NCBI GenBank assembly: GCA_948330435.1
Contig: CAOJBY010000011.1
Coordinates: 1 to 64,000, forward strand
Direction of reading: 5' to 3'
Source of the DNA: an uncultured Lachnoclostridium sp.
GTDB taxonomy: Bacteria > Bacillota > Clostridia > Lachnospirales > Lachnospiraceae
DNA: 64,000 bases
Shown: positions 26,404 through 33,901 of the stretch, piece by piece
Layout of the letters: each line of letters starts with the position of its first letter
How positions within the stretch are numbered: the first letter of the stretch is position 1
Translations under genes and position numbers: made by a program
The notes under the pieces: model-generated
Seen by the model: the letters and a program-made list of their open reading frames with translations, nothing else
Database searches by the model: none
What the model was told of the DNA's origin: nothing

Positions 26404-26525
26404 TGTTATGGAACTTAAAACAGTAACATTCCTGACAGTGCCAGAACAATTTACAGACACATGCTTCTGTGACTGGGAATTGTTCTATAATAAGGGGTGC
26501 TGGAGGGAATGTTACGGAACTTAAA
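26404..26525 (+). ncRNA. Candidate structured RNA leader, copy 2, before purE
   Basis: P1 pairs 26423-26432 (GTAACATTCC) with 26506-26515 (GGAATGTTAC). P1b pairs 26436-26442 with 26496-26502, P2 pairs 26443-26451 (AGAACAATT) with 26478-26486 (AATTGTTCT), and P3 pairs 26453-26457 with 26466-26470 around the loop CACATGCT. GACTGG is again unpaired between P3 and P2. Compared with copy 1, P1, P2 and P3 differ by paired substitutions and one inserted base pair. The flanks GAACTTNAAACAGTAA and TTACGGAACTT are kept. An upstream TGTTAT (26404-26409) can pair with 26423-26428 instead. The SD GGAGG of purE follows at 26528-26532. Confidence 0.65.
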
Positions 26526-26537
26526 TTGGAGGATAGG

Positions 26538-27038
26538 ATGGCGAAAGTAGGAATTGTAATGGGCAGCGATTCGGACATGCCCGTAATGAGCAAGGCAGCG
26601 GATATTTTAGAGCAGCTTGGGGTGGAGTACGAGATGACGATTATCTCGGCTCACCGGGAACCGGACGTGTTCTTTGAGTATGCAAAAACCGCAGAGAGTA
26701 AAGGGTTTAAGGTGATTATTGCAGGTGCAGGCATGGCAGCCCATCTTCCTGGCATGTGTGCCGCAATTTTTCCCATGCCGGTGATTGGCATACCCATGCA
26801 TACCACATCTCTTGGGGGAAGGGATTCCCTCTATTCTATCGTACAGATGCCTTCCGGTATTCCGGTGGCTACAGTGGCTATTAACGGAGGAGCCAATGCA
26901 GGGCTTTTGGCAGCAAAGATTCTGGCAACCTCGGATGAAAACCTTCTGGAACGGTTGAAAGCTTATTCAGAGGAACTTGGAAAGCAGGTAGAAAAGAAAG
27001 CGGAAAGGCTGAAAGAGGTAGGCTATAAAAATTATTAA
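26538..27038 (+). CDS. purE: N5-carboxyaminoimidazole ribonucleotide mutase (PurE class I)
   Basis: A 166-residue purine synthesis enzyme converting N5-CAIR to CAIR. 'KVGIVMGSDSDMPVM', 'ISAHREPDVFFEYA', 'IIAGAGMAAHLPGM' and 'GIPMHTTSLGGRDSLYSIVQMPSGIPVATVAI' cover the active site, including the catalytic His and Ser. ATG 26538 is set by GGAGGATAG; an in-frame start at 26469 lies inside the leader RNA and is rejected. It is first in a purE-purM-purN-purD cluster. No purK lies next to it. Confidence 0.96.
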   Translation: MAKVGIVMGSDSDMPVMSKAADILEQLGVEYEMTIISAHREPDVFFEYAKTAESKGFKVIIAGAGMAAHLPGMCAAIFPMPVIGIPMHTTSLGGRDSLYSIVQMPSGIPVATVAINGGANAGLLAAKILATSDENLLERLKAYSEELGKQVEKKAERLKEVGYKNY

Positions 27039-27079
27039 AGTGATGCTGTCAGATGTCCATCACAGGGAGGAAAATAAGA

Positions 27080-28105
27080 ATGGATTATAAGAATGCGGGA
27101 GTAGACATTGAGGCCGGATATAAGTCTGTGGAGTTAATGAAGAAGCATATTTCCCAGACGATGCGTCCGGAGGTTTTAACAGGAATCGGCGGATTCTCCG
27201 GGGCTTTTTCCATGGAGTCTTTTAAGAATATGGAGAAGCCTACACTGGTATCCGGCACGGATGGTGTGGGAACGAAGCTCAAGATAGCGTTTTTGATGGA
27301 CAAGCATGATACAGTGGGTATTGACTGTGTGGCTATGTGTGTCAATGACATTGCCTGTGCGGGAGGGGAGCCCCTTTTCTTTCTGGATTATATTGCCTGC
27401 GGAAAAAATATTCCGGAAAAGATTGCAACCATCGTAAGCGGCGTGGCAGAGGGATGCCGTCAGGCGAATGCGGCCCTGATTGGCGGAGAAACTGCGGAGA
27501 TGCCAGGCTTTTATCCTGTTGATGAGTATGATCTTGCGGGCTTTGCCGTAGGTGTTGTAGATCAGAAAGATTTGATTACAGGAGCAAATATCAGGCCAGG
27601 AGATGTGCTGGTAGGTATGGCTTCCTCCGGTATACACAGCAATGGATTCTCTTTGGTACGCAAAGTATTTACGATGAAAGAAGAATATCTGAACAGTTAT
27701 TTTGAGGGACTTGGAAAGACTCTTGGAGAGGCTCTGATTGAACCTACGAAGATTTATGTAAAGGCCTTGGGGGCAGTCAAGGGAGCAGGAGTAACTATTA
27801 AGGGCTGCAGCCATATTACAGGCGGCGGTTTTTATGAGAATATTCCCCGAATGCTCCCGGAGGGTGTGGAGGCACTGGTAAAGAAAGACAGCTATCCGGT
27901 ACCTGTGATCTTCAAAATGCTTGCGGAGGATGGAAGAATTGAGGAACAGATGATGTACAATACCTTTAATATGGGAATTGGCATGGTAATGGCAGTAGAT
28001 CCTACAGAAACGGATAAATGTATGGCGGCTGTTCGGGAGGCGGGAGAAATTCCATATCTTTTAGGCGAGATTCGAGCTGGTGAAAAGGGAGTGGCTTTAT
28101 GTTAA
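27080..28105 (+). CDS. purM: Phosphoribosylformylglycinamidine cyclo-ligase
   Basis: A 341-residue AIR synthetase. 'YKNAGVDIEAGYKSVELMK' at the N-terminus, 'LVSGTDGVGTKLKIAF', 'CVNDIACAGGEPLFFLDY', 'IGGETAEMPGFY', 'DVLVGMASSGIHSNGFSLVR' and 'HITGGGFYENIPRML' are all family signatures. The start at 27080 follows GGGAGGA. It overlaps purN by seven bases. Confidence 0.96.
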   Translation: MDYKNAGVDIEAGYKSVELMKKHISQTMRPEVLTGIGGFSGAFSMESFKNMEKPTLVSGTDGVGTKLKIAFLMDKHDTVGIDCVAMCVNDIACAGGEPLFFLDYIACGKNIPEKIATIVSGVAEGCRQANAALIGGETAEMPGFYPVDEYDLAGFAVGVVDQKDLITGANIRPGDVLVGMASSGIHSNGFSLVRKVFTMKEEYLNSYFEGLGKTLGEALIEPTKIYVKALGAVKGAGVTIKGCSHITGGGFYENIPRMLPEGVEALVKKDSYPVPVIFKMLAEDGRIEEQMMYNTFNMGIGMVMAVDPTETDKCMAAVREAGEIPYLLGEIRAGEKGVALC

Positions 28106-28695
28106 AAGTTACGGTTTTGGTATCCGGAAGCGGAACGAATCTTCAGGCAATTTTGGATGCCATGGATCGAAAGGAAATTCAGAATGCAGAAATTTCTGCA
28201 GTGATTAGTAACAACCCGGGAGCTTATGCTTTGGAACGGGCCAGGCTTCATGGAATTCCTGCCTTATGCATTTCCCCTAAGGAGTATGAGACCAGGGAAG
28301 CCTTTCATGAAGCTCTTCTTAAGGCATTAAAAGACAGTGAGGCAGATCTGGTGGTGCTGGCGGGCTGCCTGGTAGTGATTCCTGAGAGCATTATTCGGGA
28401 ATATAAGGGGCGTATGCTCAATATTCATCCCTCTTTGATTCCATCTTTTTGTGGAAAGGGCTATTATGGGTTAAAGGTTCATGAGGAGGCATTGAAGCGG
28501 GGAGTGAAAGTAACGGGAGCAACCGTTCATTTTGTAGATGAGGGTACGGATACGGGTCCCATATTGCTTCAGAAAGCCGTAGAGGTAAAAGATGGTGATA
28601 CACCGGAAGTTTTGCAGCGAAGAGTGATGGAGGAGGCGGAATGGATTCTGCTACCCAAAGCCATCCATATGCTGGCAGAGGACTACAAAAGGTAA
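28099..28695 (+). CDS. purN: Phosphoribosylglycinamide formyltransferase
   Basis: A 198-residue GAR transformylase. 'VTVLVSGSGTNLQAILD' binds the nucleotide, 'LAGCLVVIPESII' and 'MLNIHPSLIPSF' carry the active-site Asn/His region, and 'GVKVTGATVHFVDEGTDTGP' has the second His and catalytic Asp. It uses 10-formyl-tetrahydrofolate. Its stop codon lies within an inter-gene hairpin before purD. Confidence 0.95.
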   Translation: MLKVTVLVSGSGTNLQAILDAMDRKEIQNAEISAVISNNPGAYALERARLHGIPALCISPKEYETREAFHEALLKALKDSEADLVVLAGCLVVIPESIIREYKGRMLNIHPSLIPSFCGKGYYGLKVHEEALKRGVKVTGATVHFVDEGTDTGPILLQKAVEVKDGDTPEVLQRRVMEEAEWILLPKAIHMLAEDYKR

Positions 28696-28717
28696 AGTCG
28701 CAAAGACTTTACCCTTT
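28688..28717 (+). promoter_or_regulatory. Intercistronic hairpin between purN and purD
   Basis: AAAGGTAAAGTC (28688-28699) pairs with GACTTTACCCTTT (28705-28717) around a five-base loop, with one bulged C. No uridine run follows. It may be a weak terminator, an RNA-processing site or a stability element that sets purD level relative to purN. Confidence 0.55.
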
Positions 28718-28757
28718 AGTACTGTTGTGTAGCAACTTTAGATAGGAGGAACGCAGG

Positions 28758-30029
28758 ATGAAGATTTTGATTGTAGGTTCCGGTGGTCGAGAGCATGCAA
28801 TAGCTTGGAAAGTAGCAAAGAGCTCTAAGGCAGAGAAGATCTACTGTGCACCGGGCAATGGGGGAATTGAGGAATATGCGGAATGTGTGCCCATTGGGGC
28901 TATGGAGTTTGAAAAGCTGGCAGCTTTTGCGGAGGAAAAGAAGATCGATTTGACGGTGGTTGGAATGGATGATCCGCTGGTAGGCGGCATTGTGGATGTG
29001 TTTGAGGCAAAAGGACTCCGGATCTTTGGACCTCGGAAGAATGCGGCAATCCTGGAGGGCTCCAAGGCCTTTTCTAAAGATTTGATGAAAAAATACGGAA
29101 TTCCCACTGCTGCTTATGAGAACTTTGACAATCCACAGGAAGCACTTACATATCTGGAACATGTGGATTTCCCGATCGTGCTCAAAGCGGATGGCCTGGC
29201 ACTTGGAAAGGGTGTGTTGATTTGTAATACCCTGGAGGAGGCCCGGGAGGGCGTGAAAGCTATTATGCAGGACAAGCAGTTCGGAACTGCCGGAAACCGT
29301 ATGGTGATTGAGGAGTTTATGTCAGGCCGGGAGGTGTCCGTATTAAGCTTTGTGGATGGGAAGACCATCAAGTGTATGACGTCTGCCCAGGATCACAAAC
29401 GTGCTCTGGACGGAGACAAGGGTTTGAATACGGGAGGTATGGGAACTTTTTCTCCCAGTCCTTTTTATACAAAAGAAGTGGATGCGTACTGTAAAGAACA
29501 CATCTATCAGGCCACTGTGGATGCTATGGCGGCAGAGGGCAGGGAATTTAAGGGCGTTATTTTCTTCGGACTTATGCTGACAGAAAAGGGGCCTAAGGTG
29601 TTGGAGTATAATGCCAGGTTCGGAGATCCGGAGGCACAGGTGGTGCTTCCGCGAATGCAGAATGATATTGTAGATGTATTTGAGGCCTGTGTGGATGGTA
29701 CTTTGGACCAGATTGATCTTCAGTTTGAGGATAATGCGGCTGTTTGTGTGGTTCTGGCTTCCGGAGGATATCCGGTGGCTTATGAGAAAGGATATCCGAT
29801 TCAGGGACTGGAGAATTTTAAAGATAAGGATGAGTATTATGTGTTCCATGCCGGAACGAAGAAAGTGGATGGCGGGTTTGTAACGAATGGCGGACGTGTG
29901 CTGGGAATTACGGCTATAGGTGCGGATCTTAAGACGGCCCGGGCCAATGCTTATGAGGCAGTGAAGCTGGTAGATTTTGAAAAAGCTTATTGCCGGAGCG
30001 ATATCGGGAAAGCGATTGATGAGGTTTAA
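28758..30029 (+). CDS. purD: Phosphoribosylamine-glycine ligase
   Basis: A 423-residue ATP-grasp enzyme (GAR synthetase). 'MKILIVGSGGREHAIAWK' is the N-terminal signature; 'PIVLKADGLALGKGV', 'VIEEFMSGREVSVLSF', 'QDHKRALDGDKGLNTGGMG' and 'EYNARFGDPEAQVVLP' follow. RBS AGGAGGA. It closes the pur cluster and converges with the feoB gene. Confidence 0.96.
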   Translation: MKILIVGSGGREHAIAWKVAKSSKAEKIYCAPGNGGIEEYAECVPIGAMEFEKLAAFAEEKKIDLTVVGMDDPLVGGIVDVFEAKGLRIFGPRKNAAILEGSKAFSKDLMKKYGIPTAAYENFDNPQEALTYLEHVDFPIVLKADGLALGKGVLICNTLEEAREGVKAIMQDKQFGTAGNRMVIEEFMSGREVSVLSFVDGKTIKCMTSAQDHKRALDGDKGLNTGGMGTFSPSPFYTKEVDAYCKEHIYQATVDAMAAEGREFKGVIFFGLMLTEKGPKVLEYNARFGDPEAQVVLPRMQNDIVDVFEACVDGTLDQIDLQFEDNAAVCVVLASGGYPVAYEKGYPIQGLENFKDKDEYYVFHAGTKKVDGGFVTNGGRVLGITAIGADLKTARANAYEAVKLVDFEKAYCRSDIGKAIDEV

Positions 30030-30030
30030 G

Positions 30031-30053
30031 CCGGGTGCAATCATAGCACCCGG
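30031..30053. terminator. Hairpin between convergent purD and feoB
   Basis: CCGGGTGC (30031-30038) and GCACCCGG (30046-30053) form an eight-base-pair stem that overlaps the feoB stop codon. There is no clear uridine run on either strand, so it is a probable but weak bidirectional terminator. Confidence 0.5.
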
Positions 30054-32350
30054 GTTATCTGGGCGGTCAGAAAACACAGTAGCAGACCAAAGAACGTGGG
30101 GAGCAGGATGGACAGTAAGGTCCATTTAAGGCTTCCCGTTTCTTTGTGGATGGTAAGTAACGTTGTGGCACAGGGCCAGTGAAACAGGGTGAAAATGAGT
30201 GTGCAGGCGGCGGTTGTGGTGGTCCAGCCATGAGTGATGAGCAGGCTTTTCAGGGCTGCCAGGCTGCCGGCTTCCGTGAGAACTCCCTGTTCCAGATAGG
30301 CCATAAGGATTAGGGGCATTACAATTTCGTTGGCTGGCAGGCCAAGGATGAAAGCCATTAGGATTGTACCATCTAATCCGATAAAGGAGGCAAAAGGGTC
30401 CAGGAAGGATGCACACAGGTTTAACAGGCTGGAACCGTTTATCTGAAAGTTGGCCATGATCCAGATGATAATTCCGGCGGGGATGGCAGCGGTTATTGCC
30501 CGGCCTAAGATAAATAGTGTTCGATCGAGGATGGAACGAATCAGGATCCGGCAAAACTGTGGACGGCGGTAGGGCGGCAGTTCCAGGGTAAATGAGGAAG
30601 GCAAGCCTTTCAGGAAAGTCCTGGATAGAAGCCAGGAAGCCAGAAAGGTGGTTCCTATGCTGAGCAGAATTGTACCCGTCAGAAGCAGGGCGGATAAAAG
30701 GCTGGAACTGGCTTCTGCCCCCGTAACTGCGAAGAACATGGTAATAAGGGTGATAAGGGTGGGAAAACGTCCGTTGCAGGGTACGAGACTGTTGGTTAAG
30801 ATGGCGATTAACCGTTCTCTGGGAGAATCAATAATGCGGCATCCTGTGACTCCGGCGGCATTGCAGCCAAAGCCCATACATAAGGTGAGGGCTTGTTTTC
30901 CGCAGGAATGACAACGCTGGAAAGTATGGTCCAGGTTGTAGGCGATGCGGGGAAGAAAACCGGAATCTTCTAGGAGCGTGAACAGGGGAAAGAAGATAGC
31001 CATGGGCGGTAGCATGACGGAGATGACCCAGGCCAGGACCCGATAAGCACCAAGAACGATTAACTCCCGAAGCCAGAGAGGAGCACAGAAAGCTGCCAAT
31101 AATCCAGACAGAGGTTCTTCCAGAGAGAATAAAAAGGTTGAGAGAAGCTGGGAGGGGTAGTTGGCCCCTGTCATGGTGAGCCAGAATATGATAGCAAGCA
31201 AAAGAAGCATAAGGGGATAGCCCGTTCGCCTGCTGGTGAGAAGAGAGTCCCATTTTTCTTCTCTGTGGTGATGTGGGTCATGTTCTTTTCGTATAACGGA
31301 CTGACTTATGAAGCTGGCATGCCGAAAGAGGGATGTTGTAATAAGATCCGAGAGGCCATCTCCCTGAATTCCGGCAGCTTTTAATACTTGTATGGCTTCC
31401 CTAAGGGCTTGCTGAAGGGAGGAACTTGAAAGCAGACAGGATGGGATCTGGGAAGGAAGCGAAAGGGTTGGATTTAACTGGTACTCCAAAAGACGCAGTG
31501 CAAGCCAACGGACAGGGAAGGAGTTGCCGGATAGTTCCCGAAGGGGGGATTCCAGGATAGTCAGAGCAGATTCCAATAAGGGAGGATAGGGAACCGGCCT
31601 GGCAGCAGGCACAGAGGGTGCATTTGTCAGGGAATCCAGAGCGTCCAGAAGATTGTCGAGACCCTGCTTGTCTCTGGCAGCGGTTCCGATGACAGGAACA
31701 CCAAGAACCTGGGACAGGGCAGGCAGATCGATTTGAACGTGATGCTTGGCTGCCTCGTCCATGAGATTGACACAGACCAGTACCCTGGGAACCAGTTCGA
31801 TGGTTTGGAGAACCAGATTCAGATTTCGCTCCAGACAGGAGGCATCACAGACTACAATGGCCGCATCTGCTTTCTGGCTTAAAAGAAAGTCCCGAGCAGC
31901 TTCTTCTTCGGGAGAATGAGCCATGAGAGAATAAGTTCCAGGAAGATCGGCAAATATGTAGGTATAACCTTTTCGGCTGACTGTGCCAAGAGCGTTCTCC
32001 ACTGTTTTGCCCGGCCAGTTTCCGGTGTGCTGTTTCATTCCTGTAAGATTGTTAAATAAGGTGCTTTTTCCTACATTGGGATTCCCGGCAAGTGCAATCA
32101 GCTTTTGGTGAGACTGAAGTTTATCAATCTGAACCTGGCTGCTTTCTCCGGAACGGATGGCAATGACAGCTCCACAGATAAGAAAGGCGGCTGGATCGCC
32201 TGAGGGACTTTTTCCTACACAGCGAACAGATGCACCTTCCACCAGTCCCAGATCCAGAAGACGGCGCCTTGTAGCACCTGTGGAGGTAAGAGCCCGGATC
32301 CGGGCTGTTTGACCAGGTTCCATATCATTTAAACAATAATATTTGGACAT
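30041..32350 (-). CDS. feoB: Ferrous iron transporter, FeoA-FeoB fusion
   Basis: A 769-residue protein that imports Fe(II). An N-terminal FeoA-like SH3 domain (about residues 1-75, 'LTSTGATRRRLLDLGLVEGA') is fused to the FeoB G-protein domain, with G1 'GNPNVGKS' at 89-96, G3 'DLPGTYSL' and G4 'NLMD'. The membrane part carries two Gate domains, with 'CMGFGCNAAGVTGCRII' and 'LVPCNGRFPTLITLI'. Usual FeoA and FeoB are separate proteins; the fusion is known in some clostridia. RBS AAGGAG. No clear Fur-type operator was seen in the shared upstream region. Confidence 0.95.
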   Translation of the reverse strand: MSKYYCLNDMEPGQTARIRALTSTGATRRRLLDLGLVEGASVRCVGKSPSGDPAAFLICGAVIAIRSGESSQVQIDKLQSHQKLIALAGNPNVGKSTLFNNLTGMKQHTGNWPGKTVENALGTVSRKGYTYIFADLPGTYSLMAHSPEEEAARDFLLSQKADAAIVVCDASCLERNLNLVLQTIELVPRVLVCVNLMDEAAKHHVQIDLPALSQVLGVPVIGTAARDKQGLDNLLDALDSLTNAPSVPAARPVPYPPLLESALTILESPLRELSGNSFPVRWLALRLLEYQLNPTLSLPSQIPSCLLSSSSLQQALREAIQVLKAAGIQGDGLSDLITTSLFRHASFISQSVIRKEHDPHHHREEKWDSLLTSRRTGYPLMLLLLAIIFWLTMTGANYPSQLLSTFLFSLEEPLSGLLAAFCAPLWLRELIVLGAYRVLAWVISVMLPPMAIFFPLFTLLEDSGFLPRIAYNLDHTFQRCHSCGKQALTLCMGFGCNAAGVTGCRIIDSPRERLIAILTNSLVPCNGRFPTLITLITMFFAVTGAEASSSLLSALLLTGTILLSIGTTFLASWLLSRTFLKGLPSSFTLELPPYRRPQFCRILIRSILDRTLFILGRAITAAIPAGIIIWIMANFQINGSSLLNLCASFLDPFASFIGLDGTILMAFILGLPANEIVMPLILMAYLEQGVLTEAGSLAALKSLLITHGWTTTTAACTLIFTLFHWPCATTLLTIHKETGSLKWTLLSILLPTFFGLLLCFLTAQITRVL

Positions 32351-32455
32351 GACGGATAACTCCTTATGGTATCCCCTTGTACATGGAGAGTAAATTGTTG
32401 ATGTATTATTTTATTCTGATTTTGAAAGTATGTGACTGGTTATTCAATCTGTTAT

Positions 32456-32484
32456 TTGACAAGGAATCTTTTTACGATTATAAT
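32456..32484 (+). promoter_or_regulatory. Consensus sigma-A promoter for the SH3-domain gene
   Basis: TTGACA (32456-32461), exactly 17 bases, TATAAT (32479-32484): a full consensus match. It predicts strong constitutive transcription of the gene starting at 32561. Confidence 0.85.
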
Positions 32485-32560
32485 AGCTGTATATTTGTGC
32501 ATACTCTGCTTTCAGTGGATAATGGTTTAAGAGAGATACTTGTTTATGGAGGATAAAAGA

Positions 32561-33790
32561 ATGAAGAAACTGCTTCAAAAGGGAAGAGGCTATAGATTCA
32601 CCAGATATGCTGCAATATGTACTGCCAGTGTGATGCTGTTGTTATACGGAATGACTGGCCGGGCGGCTCAGACAGGAGCGGTGAATAACGATAATGTAAA
32701 TGTACGGACACAGGCCAGTGCGGAGTCGGAACGTGTATGTAAGCTTTCACGAAATACAGAACTGGCTATTGTGGATCAGACAACAGGAAATGATGGGAAT
32801 GTCTGGTATAGTGTTACTTTTACTCATGAAGGGGAAGAGAAATCCGGCTGGATTCGCTCAGATATGGTGACGGTTAGTGAGACGGAGGAGACAGAAAGCG
32901 AAAGCGGAGGAGAGACTGGCCCGGTTTCTACAGGAAGCTATTCTATTCAGGAACCAGTTGAAACTTATCCTGCCTCTGATGTGCTGTCCCAGACAGCGAT
33001 TCAGGTAGGAGAAGAGAACTTTACTGCATGGGTCGTAGATGCAGGAGTAACCGGCGGCCGGGAACTGTATCTGGTTTGGGCTTCTGACGGAGGAAGTCAG
33101 GGCTGGTTTTATTATGATCCCCAAGATGGAACTTTTCAAAGAGAGATGGGACAGTTTTCCGGTGGAGGAGCAGGAGAACCGGAGGGAATGATCCAGTCTC
33201 TTCAGGATGAACTGGGAACTCTTAAGGAGGAGAGTGCAAAGAGTTTAAGTCAACGGCTTTATACGATTATTGGCCTTGGTGCTTTAAGTCTGATTCTTTT
33301 GATTATTGTGATTGTTCTTGCCATAAAGCTTCGAGGCACAGAGTATGAATATTATGACGAGGATGAGGACGAGGATGACGACGATTACGATGACTATGAG
33401 GAACCCAGGAAAAAAAGAGGTGGTCTTTTCCGTCGGAAAGTTCAGGAAGAGGAAGAAGATGACAATGATGAAAAGAGTGATTTTGATGACCTTCTGATAG
33501 CAGTTAAGAAGAAATGGGCAGAAGAGGAAGAAAAAGAAGCTTATGTAGAAAACTATGGCGATGAGGACTATGAAGAAGATGATTTTGAGGAATCAGAGGA
33601 AGTAAGGGAGGATGATCCTCTGCTGGATGAGGAACTCCCCGAGATTGACATGAGTGCAGTTCTGGAGATCGAGGAGGAGGCAGTCAAGGAGAAGAAAGCC
33701 AGGGCCAAGGCGGAGAAACCGGCTTCTCTGGAAGATGAAGAGGACGATTTTGATATAGAGATTTTGGATTTGGATGATTTGGATTTATAA
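32561..33790 (+). CDS. SH3-domain membrane protein with long acidic cytoplasmic tail
   Basis: About 409 residues. An N-terminal signal/anchor (about residues 12-32) is followed by a bacterial SH3 domain ('VNVRTQASAESERVCKL', 'WYSVTF', 'GWIRSDMV', about 45-110), a linker, a second small globular region ('WVVDAGVTGGRELYLVWA'), a membrane helix near 232-256 and a tail of about 150 residues extremely rich in Asp and Glu. SH3b domains usually bind peptidoglycan peptides, so it may sense or organise the wall. ATG 32561 is chosen for the GGAGG eight bases upstream. Function unknown. Confidence 0.82.
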   Translation: MKKLLQKGRGYRFTRYAAICTASVMLLLYGMTGRAAQTGAVNNDNVNVRTQASAESERVCKLSRNTELAIVDQTTGNDGNVWYSVTFTHEGEEKSGWIRSDMVTVSETEETESESGGETGPVSTGSYSIQEPVETYPASDVLSQTAIQVGEENFTAWVVDAGVTGGRELYLVWASDGGSQGWFYYDPQDGTFQREMGQFSGGGAGEPEGMIQSLQDELGTLKEESAKSLSQRLYTIIGLGALSLILLIIVIVLAIKLRGTEYEYYDEDEDEDDDDYDDYEEPRKKRGGLFRRKVQEEEEDDNDEKSDFDDLLIAVKKKWAEEEEKEAYVENYGDEDYEEDDFEESEEVREDDPLLDEELPEIDMSAVLEIEEEAVKEKKARAKAEKPASLEDEEDDFDIEILDLDDLDL

Positions 33791-33813
33791 AAGACAAAAG
33801 AAAGAGACGGATG

Positions 33814-33840
33814 CGGGCGAGGTGCCATACCTCGCCCGTT
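33814..33840 (+). terminator. Hairpin terminator after the SH3-domain gene
   Basis: Perfect ten-base-pair stem CGGGCGAGGT (33814-33823) and ACCTCGCCCG (33829-33838) with a five-base loop. Only TT follows, so it may act as a weak terminator or RNA 3' end stabiliser. Confidence 0.6.
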
Positions 33841-33901
33841 ATAACAGCAGAAAATCAAGGAGTACCGACAGGGTTCTGCGGAACCGGAATGGAGGTTTCA
33901 G

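Noticed and set aside
24109..26537. ZTP (pfl), purine, PRPP/ykkC or THF riboswitch
   Set aside because: GTGACTGG in both elements resembles part of the ZTP and ykkC consensus, but the matching conserved partners (CCGCC-type loop for ZTP, CUAGGGUUCCG for ykkC) are missing, as are the purine and THF cores.
32431..32445. A third copy of the leader RNA before the SH3-domain gene
   Set aside because: GTGACTGG occurs here, but the surrounding sequence forms none of helices P1 to P3.
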